In this document: piece after piece, positions 13,541 through 25,199 of the stretch | Layout: every line of letters starts with the position of its first letter | Position numbering within the stretch: position 1 is the first letter of the stretch | From: Nelumbo lutea | Lineage: Eukaryota > Streptophyta > Magnoliopsida > Proteales > Nelumbonaceae | Direction of reading: 5' to 3' | Assembly (NCBI GenBank): GCA_022828595.1 | Contig: JAKGHH010000005.1 | Location: 53,253,655 to 53,317,654, forward strand | Length of the DNA: 64,000 nt | Position numbers and translations under genes: made by a program | Notes under the pieces: generated by a model | What the model saw: only the letters and a program-made list of their open reading frames with translations | Database searches by the model: none | Told to the model about the DNA's origin: nothing

Positions 13541-13855
13541 TAAATTCAATATGTTATATTTTTATTAATTTATTATATATAAAAATTGAAGTGGAGTTAG
13601 ATTAAATATGAATCCGACCCGTCTGATTTATATATAAAAATTGAAGTGAAGTAAATTCAATATGTTATATTTTCATTAATTTATTATATATAAAAATTGA
13701 AGTGGAGTTAGATTAAATATGAATCCGACCCGTCTGATTTATATATAAAAATTGAAGTGAAGTAAATTCAATATGTTATATTTTCATTAATTTATTATAT
13801 ATAAAAATTGAAGTGGAGTTAGATTAAATATGAATCCGACCCGTCTGTTAGGATT
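13540..13855. repeat. Three-copy tandem repeat, 111-bp unit
   Basis: The phrase GTAAATTCAATATGTTATAT starts at 13540, 13651 and 13762, exactly 111 bp apart. The copies are nearly identical, the only difference I noted being TTTTTATTAA against TTTTCATTAA. Each unit holds AATTGAAGTGGAGTTAG and ends ATCCGACCCGTCTG. It abuts the older 275-bp duplication. Confidence 0.92.
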
Positions 13856-14179
13856 CAAAATCAAATTTGAAGTCTTCAAATCCAATTTGATTTCAGATCA
13901 GCTTCGGATTGGCAGTTACCATGAAATTAGTTAACTCTGTACAAAATCCAAAAAATAATATTTTATTCTTGTTTATTTCTGTTTTAAGACACATAAGCGT
14001 TATGTAGGGAAAATGATTTTCTCTACAGGAAACATGAAAATAGACTTATTTTTGTGGAAAATGGCTCTTAGAGAAATCGAGGAAAAAAGTTGATAATATT
14101 TTTTCTAATAAACATTAATAAAATGTCAATCAAGTAAAAAACGACTCTCCATTGGAAAAATGCCTATATAACTCTAAAC

Positions 14180-14504
14180 CAATGTTTTAAAAACTGAATT
14201 TGGAATCAGAATCACTTTGTCCATCGGTTTTTGGACCAGTGGTTCGATCGTTTGGTTCAAATGGATGATTCATTCTGAATTAAAAATAGTAAAAAATAAT
14301 TAAAATAAAAAATGGTCAAAGACTATTGTCCGGATCGAATGGATTGATGGTTTGATCACCTGGTTCAATGGGTTGTTGGCAAGTCAATAGATTTTGGCCA
14401 AGAAATAACGGGTTAAGGGTAAAACAAAATTAGTTGCCTGGCTTAGATAGTTTCCCGAGTTAAATGATCCAACCATCAGGGTTAATGATGGTTCAAAAAT
14501 ACTG
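14180..14504. mobile_element. hAT-like element, 325 bp, TSD YTCTAAAC
   Basis: The start CAATGTTTTAAAAACTG and end (inverse of CAGTATTTTTGAACC) are imperfect inverted termini. They are flanked by CTCTAAAC (14172-14179) and TTCTAAAC (14505-14512), seven of eight matching. The interior is rich in GGTTCRATC/GATCGAACC words. It is in the same family as 26055-26334 and 35727-35979. Confidence 0.7.
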
Positions 14505-14519
14505 TTCTAAACTAACAGA

Positions 14520-17500
14520 ATTTTTCAAAAATAAAAGAGAGAAAAAAAAAACACTACCCTAGCTATTTGTCAATTTACAAATTAGGTTTTTCGATTAGGG
14601 GCCGAGTATAGGCGGTTCAAGGAAAGGAAAGATAATGGAGTGACTGTATCATGCTCTCCCTCTCTCTCTCGATCGGCTTGTTGTTATTAAAAAAAAAATA
14701 AAAAGCTAGCTAGCGAACGTAAATAAAGATTGGAATGTAAGCGGGAGTGCATCAAGAGTTTCAACGGAAGTTGGGTTTTGCCTGGCAAATGGCAATTGCC
14801 ATTTTCAAATTAAAATTGAGAAAGAAAATTAACGTCTAATAATCCATGGTTATCACAAATTTAACTAAATTAATGGGAGAGCACCCACAGGTTATTGACG
14901 ACAATTATGACTTTGCTGCTTCCTTTATTCTGGTTGGAATGAAGCTGTTTAATTAATTAAATTAAGCATTGATTTGGTTGATCCATTGAAATTGAATAGT
15001 GACTGACGCAATCCCTGACGGCTTCTCTCTGTCGTCTCTCTCTCGTTGCTGGTCATTACAATATTCCATATTCGCATGACTGCGGCGCCGAGGGTATTTA
15101 TTATAATAAGAGCATAAGATGAAGGTATTCTAGATGCCTCACCATCTCTTGGATTTTAATCTAATAAGCGATGAAATTTAATGGGTTTTATTGGTTGGTC
15201 AATTACATGAGAAATTAGATTTATACATTTGTTTGGAAAATAAGTTTTTCTCTTGCAAAATTCAGTTTTGAATTTATCTCATATTGGAAAATTATAAGAT
15301 TTATTTTTAGTATTTTAATAGGAGCTAACTTACACTCTTTAGAAACAGTAGTGGAGAGTATAGGGGTTTAATACCATGCAATGCATGCACATACGTGTGT
15401 GTGCACGTATGTGCGGTACAACGAGGCGCTTTAGAGTCACAATTTGCTCGTGTACACTCACGTGACTCGCGAAGGACGACTTTGGTTTTGATGCAATACT
15501 AACCGTTGATCACCATTCGATCGAGTGTGATTAAGAGGCACAATTCAAAATTAACAGTCATTAACTGTTAACTACATTTTAAACAGTCACAATGTTACAT
15601 TTTCTTTGTACATCTTCATAAATTATATAAAGAGTATGAATCAGATTTCAAAAAACATATTTTTTCGAAATCTACTTTCTCTCTCTCTCAATCCAGTCTA
15701 CTATAGTCTCACAGAAGGTTTCTTCAGAGATTCTACAACTTTGCTGATTGCAGATTCTCATTCAAGGTTTTGTTGTATCTTGGAAACGGATTTGCTTATA
15801 ACCCAACAATAAACTCACTAAAACTAAGTGGAGGCAAATAACGTTATAAAGACAATGTCTTCAGACGTATCTCAAAGCTTTTCTTCCAAAATTACAATAA
15901 CCCCATTTCCCAGCAGCATCGTCCACCCTCTCAAATCTCATCTCATGAACACCCTTCTCAATTTTATTTTAGTTACAAAAATAGAAAATAGTATTATAGT
16001 ATTAGTTGCGTGGTTAATCGAACCGCTGAGTGAAGACGACGATGGAATGATCGACAATAATATAAGATATAGCTTTAATTTGCTTTCCTAATCCCAATTC
16101 CCAAACTTTTACTACTTCAGCTGCATGGACGTACGTAGACGGCCAGCTAAAATTATATTAGTTAGTTTATTTCTAAAATAAAATCATTAATTGGCAGCAA
16201 TGTATTATTAGTTGATGATGTCACTGTGTAATTGACATGTGTTAAACTGTGAGTGGGGGATGAATCTAGCAGCCATGACATTGAACATGCATGGAGATGT
16301 AGAGTTGTACACTACAAGTGACGTACATGGGCATCGCTCGCTGCCTCTAACAAACAAACAAATTAAATAAATATACATTATACATCACTCCATCTCCATT
16401 TCCTAAACAGGAAAACTATATATTGTTAATGAACAAAAGAGACTACTTACAAATATTATAATAGTTTTTATTTTTTTAATTCTTATTTGTTTATAACTTA
16501 TTTGATTTATTATTATTAGTAGCCACTTGATGAGATAAATAAAATAAACTAAAACAACACGACCCAACCATGCAAAAAACAAACGATTTCAAACAGAAAT
16601 CATCCATATATACCATGAACTCTTTTGTTCGAAAAATAAAAAGTGGAAGTTGTTTTGACATTTGACAACTGTGGATTTAATAAAATTATGCATGGCTATT
16701 ACAATTAAAATATTAATGGTGAACTCAGAATCCTAGCTTTTCGTATTCATGAGCCGGATGAGCTGTGCTGGCTTTGAAGACTTGCGCATGCAAAGATCAA
16801 AAGCCTCAAGATCGACCCATTCGACAGCAAGAGAGAGGAAGTGGTTAGCTTCGTCTCAAGAGGTTGTATTCTATTTCTAAGTAGTTATATTGCATTCCGT
16901 TTTTCGAAAAGTTAATGCAATTAAAAAGAATATTGCCGAAATATAAGAACATGGAATCATGGATAATGAGGTGAAAAACCTCAAACACGGATTCAAATGA
17001 GGTTGGGTTTTGGGTACAGACCTGGGCTTCTAATGGGCTGTCAAGTTCAATTTAATTCCCAAAAGAATTACAGCCCCCTTTAAAGTTAAAACTAATTGTT
17101 ACTTTTAATTGACACAGAGATCATTTGGTGCAATGAAGTTGGATCTTGTTTCACAAACACGAAGACATCTATAAAATCAAACAAAACTGCATTCTTCCTC
17201 TAATCTAGAAAATGGTCCTTTAGACAGCATGGATCCCTACAACTAACTACTCAAGATGTTTGGTTTGTTTTTACCCCAACATTATTGGGACCAGCATTCA
17301 GATTGAAATGTTTTCTGTTTTTATTCCAATTATACTGAAATCAGAGAGACAGACACCTTAAGAGCTGCACCCAGAATTCAAATTCCCGGACTAATCAACA
17401 CCAAAACCAGTCCAGAGCCAACGGAACTTCAGTAGAAACTAATGCGCCGTTCTGTTAATCTTAAGTCTAATGTTAGGAAAGTAAAAAAAAAAAAAAAAAG

Positions 17501-17520
17501 CTTTGAAACACCAGATTTAA
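14520..17520. other. Long intergenic stretch without a recognised gene
   Basis: No credible gene. Open frames at 15606-15812 and 15828-16091 have no recognisable motif and AT-rich codon use. A perfect hairpin occurs at 15387-15414. Short CT repeats lie near 14655 and 15035. Confidence 0.5.
15387..15414. other. Perfect 11-bp inverted repeat hairpin
   Basis: GCACATACGTG and its exact inverse complement CACGTATGTGC flank a 6-base TGTGTG loop. Downstream near 15461 is a CACGTGA G-box-like word. No adjacent gene was found to give it a role. Confidence 0.5.
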
Positions 17521-17840
17521 TGATGATGAGTTTAGGATCGATTTGATTCACAGTAGAATTAGAATAGGAATTGGAATCACAGTAATCTGTTTCCATAGTC
17601 TGTTTGGTTCAGATAAGAATTTGAATGAACTAAAATTAAAATTCCCTCATAGAGGGGGAGAGAATGGACATTTCCTTAAATGGGAGAATGTTATTCCACC
17701 AGAAACGGGAATAGAATTCCAATTTCAAACCCATATTCCTATGAACCAAAAGGGCCTTGTTAGTTTTAATCTTGAACAAATGATAAAGATATTCAAGCCC
17801 TACATCAATAATAAATGTATATTATAGGACCTGGTGTGGC

Positions 17841-18258
17841 TAGTGGTGATCATGGGTCAGGCTGGGCGGGGCTTTGCACTTATGATAAGGGTTATAGCTT
17901 AGGCCCGGGCCCGGCCTGGTCCGAGGTTTCGGGCCTGAAACATAAGCCTTGGCCAATGCCTTTTATATATAAAATATTTTATATTAAATGATATAACATC
18001 CATATAAACTTATTTTATACATTATATAATATAAAATATTTCATATAATCATGTTATAATATTTATATATAAAATATATAATATAATGTAAAATAACATA
18101 TATATATATATATATATACATTATACATAAAATGTACATATTTTAATATATACAAACCGACTCAGACTGGGCTAAACACAAAACTCAGTCCCAAACCCAA
18201 AATTTTTGGGCCGGATTTGTGCCAGCCAGGCCAAATTAGGCTGAAATGGTCACCCCTA
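17841..18258. mobile_element. hAT-like element, 418 bp, TSD GGTGTGGC
   Basis: Termini TAGTGGTGATCAT and (inverse) TAGGGGTGACCAT are bounded by perfect 8-bp repeats GGTGTGGC at 17833-17840 and 18259-18266. GC-rich GGGCC-type ends surround an AT-rich core with a TA microsatellite (about 18101-18118). No coding capacity. Confidence 0.88.
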
Positions 18259-18589
18259 GGTGTGGCAATTTAAGACAAATCACAACTTTTAAATGATGAT
18301 ATTTCATATTGTATTGTAGGGTTATACTATAAGAAACGGGTGTGATGCACGTGCTAACGTTAAAAGATGTCCATATTCATTTCATTCTGTTTTCTAATAG
18401 GAAGGAAACTGAATTGGTTTTGTAGCTATTTTTATGTATCTAGGTGCCTTAATCAATGGGCTATTTTATGTTGGGCCCACAAGGCTTCCTTTGCGTCAAG
18501 AGTTGAGTGGGAAGAGAATTCATACAAGCCAAATTCTTTACAATGTAGGGTAACGTGAGTTTTTCTTTTTTTTCTTTTTTTATAAAGGA

Positions 18590-18800
18590 TTAATTTGAAA
18601 CGAGTACAAATGCAAATGTGTAGAGTGTAAAATCCTCTATTTTGTATTATTTTGTATATATTTATATTATATATATTTACATTTGTATTTTTTTCTAAAT
18701 TAATCAAAATATAAATATAAATTTATAGAATGTAAAATCTTATATTTTATATTATTTTGGATGTATTTATATTATATATATTTGCATTTTTACTCTTTCC
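18590..18800. repeat. Dispersed repeat related to 42035-42125
   Basis: Phrases such as TACAAATGCAAATGTGTAGAGTG and TTTTGTATTATTTTGTAT recur, in inverse orientation, in the V-ATPase G intron at about 42035-42125. The internal segment also repeats itself once (about 18640 and 18750). Likely a small non-coding mobile element; no termini resolved. Confidence 0.5.
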
Positions 18801-18925
18801 AAACTGTGGACATATCTAAGTATAATAAATCTTGAATGGCGGGTCCATTGCTTTAGCAGTGGTATACTTGAGTTAACTGAGTCAAATCCATGTAGGTCGT
18901 ATTTGCCATTAATTGGGAAGAATCT

Positions 18926-19200
18926 CCGGGTTCGCATCCGCCCCCCACAGTTTTGCCTCCCAAAAACATCCCACGGATTCACAGCGCGCCGCGTGTCCTA
19001 TCACACGTGAATTACTCTCTCTTGCAGAGCTAACCCACTCCGCCCAAAGGATCATCTCCTCTCTCTCTCTCCCTCTCTCTCGAATTTCAACCTCACTTGA
19101 ACCTTTGACCTTTCGTTCTCAGAACGCCACTCTTCGAGTTCCGCCGATCAACGCCGACAGCCATTCCGGCAGATTTATTTATCGGAGGTAAGTTTCTCTT
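18926..19200 (+). repeat. Left arm of an inverted repeat of gene-leader-like DNA
   Basis: This arm is GC-rich with CT-repeat leader-like sequence and ends CGGAGGTAAGTTTCTC, a good splice-donor context. It matches the inverse complement of 19645-19925 over about 270 bases, including CCCACGGAYTCACAGCGCGCC, GAGCTAACCCAC and TTTATTTAWCGGAGGTAAGTT. The arm looks like the 5' untranslated exon and first donor of a gene, but the parent gene is not recognisable. Confidence 0.75.
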
Positions 19201-19264
19201 TTTATTCTCAGTTCTCATATCTGCTTTTTCTCATTTTTTACATTGTTTTTTGTTTTTTCTGATT

Positions 19265-19560
19265 TTCTACCTTCCATTCTCAGATCTGAAACCCGCCGGA
19301 GCTTGCCCTCCTTCGAGTTTCGCCAAGAGCAAGGCCTTTGGCCTTTGCAACGAGTTAACAAAGTCTTACCCACTTGTACTATGACCCCACAGGGGCAAGG
19401 CCTTTGGCCTTTGTAGCAGCAACAAGTGCTGAAGCTGTATTGGATGCAGAGGGAGGGACAGGTGCAGACTATGAACTATCCTGGGATACAGGTTGCTGTT
19501 GAAGCTGCAGGAATGTTAATCCAAGCATTTTGAGGATTAAAAAGTGTCAAAGATGAGGTT
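19265..19560 (+). other. Spacer with partial third copy and a gene-fragment-like stretch
   Basis: 19270-19325 (CTTCCATTCTCAGATCTGAA, then ACCCGCCGGAGCTTGCC) matches the middle of the right arm rather than the left arm. GCAAGGCCTTTGGCCTTTG occurs twice (19329 and 19392). 19410-19560 has coding-like composition (AEAVLDAEGGTGADYE in one frame, then GIQVAVEAAGMLIQAF in another), with stops. I do not recognise the protein. Confidence 0.4.
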
Positions 19561-19644
19561 AATGGGATCAGGTGAGCCTACAAGTCAATGAACAAGTATG
19601 CATATACAAACACAGATACGAGAACTGAGAATAAACGGATATGA

Positions 19645-19925
19645 GAACGGAACTTACCTCCGTTAAATAAACCTGCCAGAACGATCGTCGGTGTCGACCG
19701 GTGGAACTCGAAGGGGGCAAGCTTCGGCGGGTTTCAGTTCTGACTTCTGATAATGGAAGGTCGAAGGTTCAAGTGAGGATGAAGTTCAAGAGAGAGGGGA
19801 TGTCCTTTTGGGCGAAGTGGGTTAGCTCCGCACGAGAGAGTCTTATTCGCGTGTGGGAGGATACATGGCGCGCTGTGAGTCCGTGGGATTTTTTGGCGGG
19901 CAAACCTGTAGGGGGCGCATGGGTT
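19645..19925 (-). repeat. Right arm of the inverted repeat
   Basis: Read on the minus strand it repeats the left arm (18926-19200): cap-side CCCACGGACTCACAGCGCGCC, AGCTAACCCACTTCGCCC, a CT-rich stretch, and the same splice donor GGAGGTAAGTT. It carries an extra segment, AACTGAAACCCGCCGAAGC, that the left arm lacks. The arms are separated by about 445 bp. Confidence 0.75.
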
Positions 19926-20025
19926 TGGCTTTTAAGGTCCATTGGCTGAAGCGTCGTCACACACGATAACGGTCCATGGGCTGTAAATTTTTTGTTTTCA
20001 ATTTTATTAATATTAATTAGTTTCA

Positions 20026-20640
20026 ATTTTATTTTAACTTTTTTAATTTTATTATTTCATATATAAATAATCGTATATATTATAATTCATATAGAATAAA
20101 ATTTTAAGATTTTTTTTTCATTTTCTTATTTATCTTATTAATTTAATAATATTCATATTATTAATAATTTTATATTTTACAAAATTCATGATGAAATTAT
20201 GTACTAACAATACAAATTATGATCTTTCAAATTACTCAACTTAAATGTTATTCAAATAATAAAAATTTAACATTAAAAAAATAAAATATTATTTAAATAA
20301 TTCAATAACTAAAAATCTTAAATAGGAAAATATTAAAAATAGCTAAATAATTATATAAAAAATATTTAATATTATGTAACATATTTAAAATAAATACAAT
20401 TCAAATAATAAAAAATTTTAATTATTTTACATATTATTTAAATATTTAAATAACTAAATAATTTAAATAAAAAATATTTATCATAACTATATTTTAAATA
20501 GTTAAAATAACGAAATAATGTAATAAATTAAAAAAAGTCTTAAAACAAGAAAATAATTATAACATATTATTGAAATTAATAATAATTGTGATATTTTATT
20601 GAAATACTTGTTTAATTGTTTATTTCAATTATTTCACCTT
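20026..20640. repeat. AT-rich dispersed repeat, inverse copy of 26640-27400
   Basis: Very AT-rich DNA. Its inverse complement matches 27150-27270 closely (phrases equivalent to TTGAATAACATTTAARTTGA, TACATAATTTCRT and ATTATTAATAATATGAATAT). No ORF or termini. Probably the non-coding interior or end of a mobile element. Confidence 0.6.
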
Positions 20641-20657
20641 TTTAACAAATCCCATGC

Positions 20658-20659
20658 AT

Positions 20660-20703
<44 letters not shown>
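20658..20703. repeat. (TA)n microsatellite
   Basis: About 46 bases of perfect TA alternation followed by a TATATTGTGTGTATATAC tail. Confidence 0.9.
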
Positions 20704-20706
<3 letters not shown>

Positions 20707-22330
20707 TGTGTGTATATACAGAGAATGGTCTGACCCGTTTGATCCAAATGGTTGAACTGAGGACCCACAACCCAGAGGTGAAATAAATTAACAATTAGGC
20801 ATCATCTTGAAATAAATTATTCTTTTCTATCTAAAGACGAGAAGCCCAAGAACATTAGAAATCTTCTTATGTTTCATTTACGCTTAAAAAACCTGTGCAT
20901 TTGCACGGGCCCAATTAGAAAGTTTCTTCTTCTTTACACATGAAAAACTAAACACTGTTTCTCTCAAAAAAAAAATGGAGATGGTTCCTGCAATTCAAAT
21001 AACCTAAATCCGGCTTCTATTACTCTATTCAATTGTAGCAATCAAAAAATTAAAATAGGAATAGAAAAGAAGGGCGTGACTCATGATAACAAAAAAAGGA
21101 AGTTGAGGTGGAGATTAAAACACTATCATTCTTCAGAAACATAAAGATTGTGAATCCAATCATGAAAGACCAAACATTTTAGTGAGTGATTTTCTTCAAA
21201 AAAAACTTCAAAATAAGATAGATAATCTAATCTAATCGCATAGTTTACGAAGAGAAAAGTATTACGGGGATGGCAATGGAAAAAATAGGAAAGTTTCTAA
21301 AAACAATGTCTTTTTAATGGAAAAGTGTGGATGAGAGAATAGAGGAGAGTCGGGGATATTCAATATATTTTAAGAGTATATTTTCTTTCTAAAAAGGCAG
21401 AAAATTGGGTAAATAAAGTTAATTTGAAAACTGAACCGCAAAGGTCTCGGTCCAGTTACTATGGTTGAACCAGAAAGCCCAGTCCAGTTTTCACTTTCAA
21501 AACATTGGTTTGGGTGATTCCCAGCCCATTTATGGCCTTAAGGATTTTCTTTTTTCTGGTGAAAAGGATATTCATTATGGCCTGAGGTTGAATACCTTCA
21601 AGGTTAATGGTCCCAACCCGAAGTAGGGCTATCATTTGGGCCGGGTTAAAACCATGGCTCAATCCCCTAAATTTGCATGGGTTGACTTCCGGGCCGGGTT
21701 TAAACCGGTCACCCTTGAAATGGAAACTAACAAGCTAGTATAATACAACCAAACCCAAAGAGACAAGTGAGTACTAGCAGTTTGGCCTGTTCTTCTGTCA
21801 TTGGCAGACCTCTGCTTTCTTATGGCATGTAATGCATCATGTCAGCTTATTGGCTTGATTCTATGACCCGCAGACTACATAACCAAATGCTCCGGTGGGT
21901 TCCATACCCATAGGCCCCACAACTGAAGTTACATGGATGGTGATATTCATGTTTTCGGATGGTCATAGTCATAGACTTCATAGAGATTATGATCACAAGA
22001 TGTTATCCCCAAACATTCCAAATTTTCATCTATGTACAGTAGATTCTTCATTCTTGGGCCCACAATGTTGAAAGTTGTCACCCGTGACCTATTTAATATG
22101 GATACCTCCTTAGGTACCAAACAGGGTCCTTACAATCAATCAACGGATCACAACAAAAGCAAAAAAAAATATATACAAAATTGAGCGGTGACTGATTAGC
22201 TTTTTTAGCCAAGACTCATACACCTCACATATGAGACATCTACTTAAAACAAAAGGAGAGAGAACCTTTTTATCTTTGTCAAGTAAAGGACATAATCTTC
22301 TACTACAAAAAATAAAAAGGTTTGTCTGTG
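20704..22330. other. Intergenic DNA upstream of the inhibitor gene
   Basis: No gene recognised. A degraded fragment of the CATGGTTTTTAAAA hAT-like family is visible at about 21425-21510 (TTGAAAACTGAACCG to CACTTTCAAAACATTGG). The rest holds no recognised feature. Confidence 0.45.
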
Positions 22331-22338
22331 TCTACCCT

Positions 22339-22350
22339 GTATATATATAA
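22339..22350 (+). promoter_or_regulatory. TATA box of the inhibitor gene
   Basis: GTATATATATAA about 100 bp upstream of the start codon at 22444, with a CT microsatellite between them in the presumed leader. Confidence 0.6.
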
Positions 22351-22383
22351 TGAGTGTTTGGATCAACTATGATTTCATTACCA

Positions 22384-22412
22384 TTCTCTCTCTCTCTCTC
22401 TCTCTCTCTCGC
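22384..22412. repeat. (CT)n microsatellite in the leader
   Basis: About 29 bases of CT alternation between the TATA box and the start codon of the inhibitor gene. Such pyrimidine tracts are common in plant 5' leaders. Confidence 0.9.
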
Positions 22413-22443
22413 TCACTCGCTCGCTACTCGCTATTGAAATCAG

Positions 22444-23001
22444 ATGGGTTCATTGGGATTTCTGTTTCTTCTTTTTCTTCCCCTTTCATTCCCTCGACTA
22501 TTCTTCCAGCAGTCCTCAGTATTGTTGGTGAGAGGAGATGCCAAGCTGATCCAAAGAACCTGCAAGAGCACCAAGCACTATGACCTCTGCCTCTCCTCCC
22601 TCAGATCAAACTCTTCAAGCCTGAAAGTCGACACAAAGGGATTGGCGACCATCATCATCGGCATTGGAATGGCAAACGCCACAGACACGTACTCATACTT
22701 GTCGTCTCAGTTGCTGAGTAATACCAACGACACAGCGCTGAAGACGGTGCTCAAAGGGTGCGCTGACAAGTATTCATACGCCAACGATGCTTTGCAAGGA
22801 GCTCTCCAGCAACTGGCTTTAGATTCCTACGACTACGCCTATGTGCAGGTGTCCGCCGCGGCCGACTATCCCAACGTTTGCCACAATGCATTTAAGCGGT
22901 ATCCAGGGCTGGCCTATCCGCCAGAGCTAGCTCTCAGGGAGCAAGCTTTGGAGAGTCTCTGTGATGTGGCTTCAGGCATAATTGATCTTCTTGGTCAATA
23001 A
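22444..23001 (+). CDS. Invertase/pectin methylesterase inhibitor-like protein (C/VIF-type)
   Basis: A secreted or vacuolar helical-bundle inhibitor of the plant invertase/pectin methylesterase inhibitor (PMEI) family, 185 aa, single exon. Residues 1-33 hold a hydrophobic signal peptide (MGSLGFLFLLFLPLSFPRLF), then the mature domain starts KLIQRTCKSTKHYDLC. That short Cys-x8-Cys hairpin (C40, C49) is the family signature. C106 (LKGC) and C146 (NVCHNAF) give the second disulfide pair, and C173 (LCDVA) is an extra cysteine seen in several invertase inhibitors. The text DTKGLATIIIGIGMANAT fits cell-wall/vacuolar inhibitors of fructosidase better than PMEIs, so a beta-fructosidase (acid invertase) target is likely, but the two subfamilies cannot be separated by sequence alone. 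The first ATG after the TATA box is used. Length and cysteines are intact. Confidence 0.92.
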   Translation: MGSLGFLFLLFLPLSFPRLFFQQSSVLLVRGDAKLIQRTCKSTKHYDLCLSSLRSNSSSLKVDTKGLATIIIGIGMANATDTYSYLSSQLLSNTNDTALKTVLKGCADKYSYANDALQGALQQLALDSYDYAYVQVSAAADYPNVCHNAFKRYPGLAYPPELALREQALESLCDVASGIIDLLGQ

Positions 23002-23099
23002 TTTGTTATCCCTTGTTTTCTTCATCTCTCTCTAGTTTTTGGTGACATCTCTTCTTCCCAATCATTCAATTGTTACTACCATTATATATTAAAATAAAT

Positions 23100-23970
23100 A
23101 AAGATGTTTATTAATGGAGAGTATTGGGTGTCGTGAAGAATGGATGATAATAAAGTAATAAATAAAGTATTAGGAATGTTATGCGTAAATGATGGCTAAT
23201 TAGCTGCTACCTCTAAGAACGAGCCATTAATAAATTGTTGGATGGTTGCTTGGATTAATTCCTCAAGCTCAAATCTATTGGCCCTCTATGCTGAGTAATC
23301 AGTAAACCATCTTTTTCTCAAATTGATAATTATATCACTCATTGAAGAGGGTCAACCTGAAGGTATAAAATAATAGGTGGCTCACGCGGTTTTTGAATGA
23401 GGAAAATAAAATATTAAAAAGTTTGGGTAGATGGGTCTACCTCTGTTGCAATTGAATTGAAATTGCACAGCTTCAACCCAACATAAATGAACGGGATCAT
23501 CATTTGTCAACACTCAACAGATGGAGATTATTCCAATGCCATCAATTGGGGTTAGGGTTTCGGAAAGAGGAGCCATGGAGAATATAATTCACATGTTTCG
23601 ATGAAAACAGGCAACTTTTTCTTTCTTTTTTTTTTTTTTTGCTTCTTGTTCTTCTCATCTTCTGTTTTCACATGGGTTCCCCCGAGATACATGAGCCTAG
23701 AGCCTAACAAGGGATATATGGAGATCGAGTAAATAGAGTTGCAATTAGTTGTCACATTTTTTTGTCAATGAGTTGTCTTTTCAATTCTACTAGTAAGAAG
23801 TTCGTGTGATGCACGGGGATTGAAAAAACAAAAAGATTAACATAAATAAATAATTGTATTTATTTATTTAAAAAATATAACCGTATCTTATTAACTAATG
23901 TGCTACTCATATTCTCATAAGACACCACTCAAATTACCTTCAAAGTTGGTTAGAATTGAAATCGGCCTTT
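23100..23970. other. Intergenic DNA
   Basis: No gene recognised. A T/TTC-rich tract at about 23615-23650. The open frame at 23552-23755 is low-complexity and not called. Confidence 0.5.
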
Positions 23971-23979
23971 CAAACTACT

Positions 23980-24166
23980 TTGGGCTGTCAATGTGTTGGG
24001 TCCAATCTGATAGGCTCGACACACCTAAACTGATTTATCGGGTCAGACCCATTTGCCCCAAAAATCAATTGATTCAGTTCTGGGTCTAAATGTACAGACT
24101 GTATTGAGTTTAGTTCAATTCTAGGTCTTTAATATTTCTTGTTTATCTGATCCATTGACAGCCCTA
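23980..24166. mobile_element. hAT-like MITE, 187 bp, decayed TSD
   Basis: The start TTGGGCTGTCAATGTG and end (inverse of TAGGGCTGTCAATGGAT) are matching termini. Flanks AAACTACT (23972-23979) and AACCTATT (24167-24174) agree at six of eight positions. In the same family as the element at 33355-34222; a further lone terminus (CTAGGGCTGTCAATTT) is at about 25546. Confidence 0.6.
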
Positions 24167-24389
24167 AACCTATTAAATAAATATTTTATATCCATCAAAC
24201 AATAAAGAAAAAGTGAAACATTTTCGCTTATATTTTATGATACATGGATCATGGTACATTGGCAGACATAACAAAAAACAAAAAAAAGAAAAAGAAATAT
24301 TACATTTTATTGCTTCTTATGACTGGTAGGAAAGGGAGTAGGACATCTTAGATGCAAAAGTAAAAGTATTTTTCTTTCTGCATTGCCCA

Positions 24390-24575
24390 ATGGAATTCAC
24401 ATCTGTGCCCCACAAGGGGGCACCCCACAACGTCTCATAACACATCTCCGCCGTGTATTAGAAACATCTCTCAATGACAGATGATATTATCAACAGAAGA
24501 TATTCCCAATATAAGGGGGGAATGCTCTGTGGGACGTTGTTGGGTGCCCCATCGTGGGGCGCATCTGTCCAATGA
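24390..24575. mobile_element. Foldback MITE with GTGCCCCAC termini, copy 1
   Basis: The left arm (ACATCTGTGCCCCACAAGGG, then CACCCCACAACGTC) and right arm (inverse of ACAGATGCGCCCCACGATGG, CACCCAACAACGTC) can pair over much of the element's length. A GAAACATCTCT-like word lies inside. The target duplication is unclear. Shares design with 25029-25165 and 46966-47125. Confidence 0.65.
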
Positions 24576-25028
24576 TGTGCCTATGCGTTTTTTTAGTACA
24601 AAAGAGCATTGAACAGAGCAGAGGTGCCCAACCCCAGTAATCCATGATACAATATACTAAAGATCCTGACCAAAATTACAATTCAGGTTAACCTCATTAT
24701 CTTGGCCCATATGGGCTTTGCTGGTTTTGTTTCCTTCTCTCCATATATGAGTTTATTAGACATTTAGGTTATTGATCTCCACATAGGGATGCTATGCAAC
24801 TTAGGCGGACTAGGGTTGGAATTTTCCTAAAATTTGAATGGGCCAGGCCTACAATCCTAGGCCCAATGCAGTGTAAACCTTCTCCCCTTTATGTTTCAAA
24901 TATATCATGAATGAAAGGAAGCTACATTTCTCAACAATTTGTAAATTTTATGGGAATCTTACTTTCCTCCATATTATACCACCATTGTTGAATATTTTCT
25001 TATTATTCTCTTAGAGCTAAAATTTGAA

Positions 25029-25165
25029 TTTACATTTGTGCCCCACAAACACTCCACAGTATATCCCAACCGTATACTGAAACATCTCTGACTAATAACT
25101 TCAGGAGATGTTTCCAATGCACACTGAGATGTGCTGTGAGGCGTTTGTGGGACGTAGATGTGATC
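25029..25165. mobile_element. Foldback MITE with GTGCCCCAC termini, copy 2
   Basis: Left arm ACATTTGTGCCCCACAAACA and right arm (inverse of ACATCTACGTCCCACAAACG) form a long hairpin. The internal GAAACATCTCTGACTAATA pairs with CAGGAGATGTTTCC. About 137 bp, non-coding. Confidence 0.65.
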
Positions 25166-25199
25166 TCCTAAAATTATATCCTCCACCATCATTAAGACT

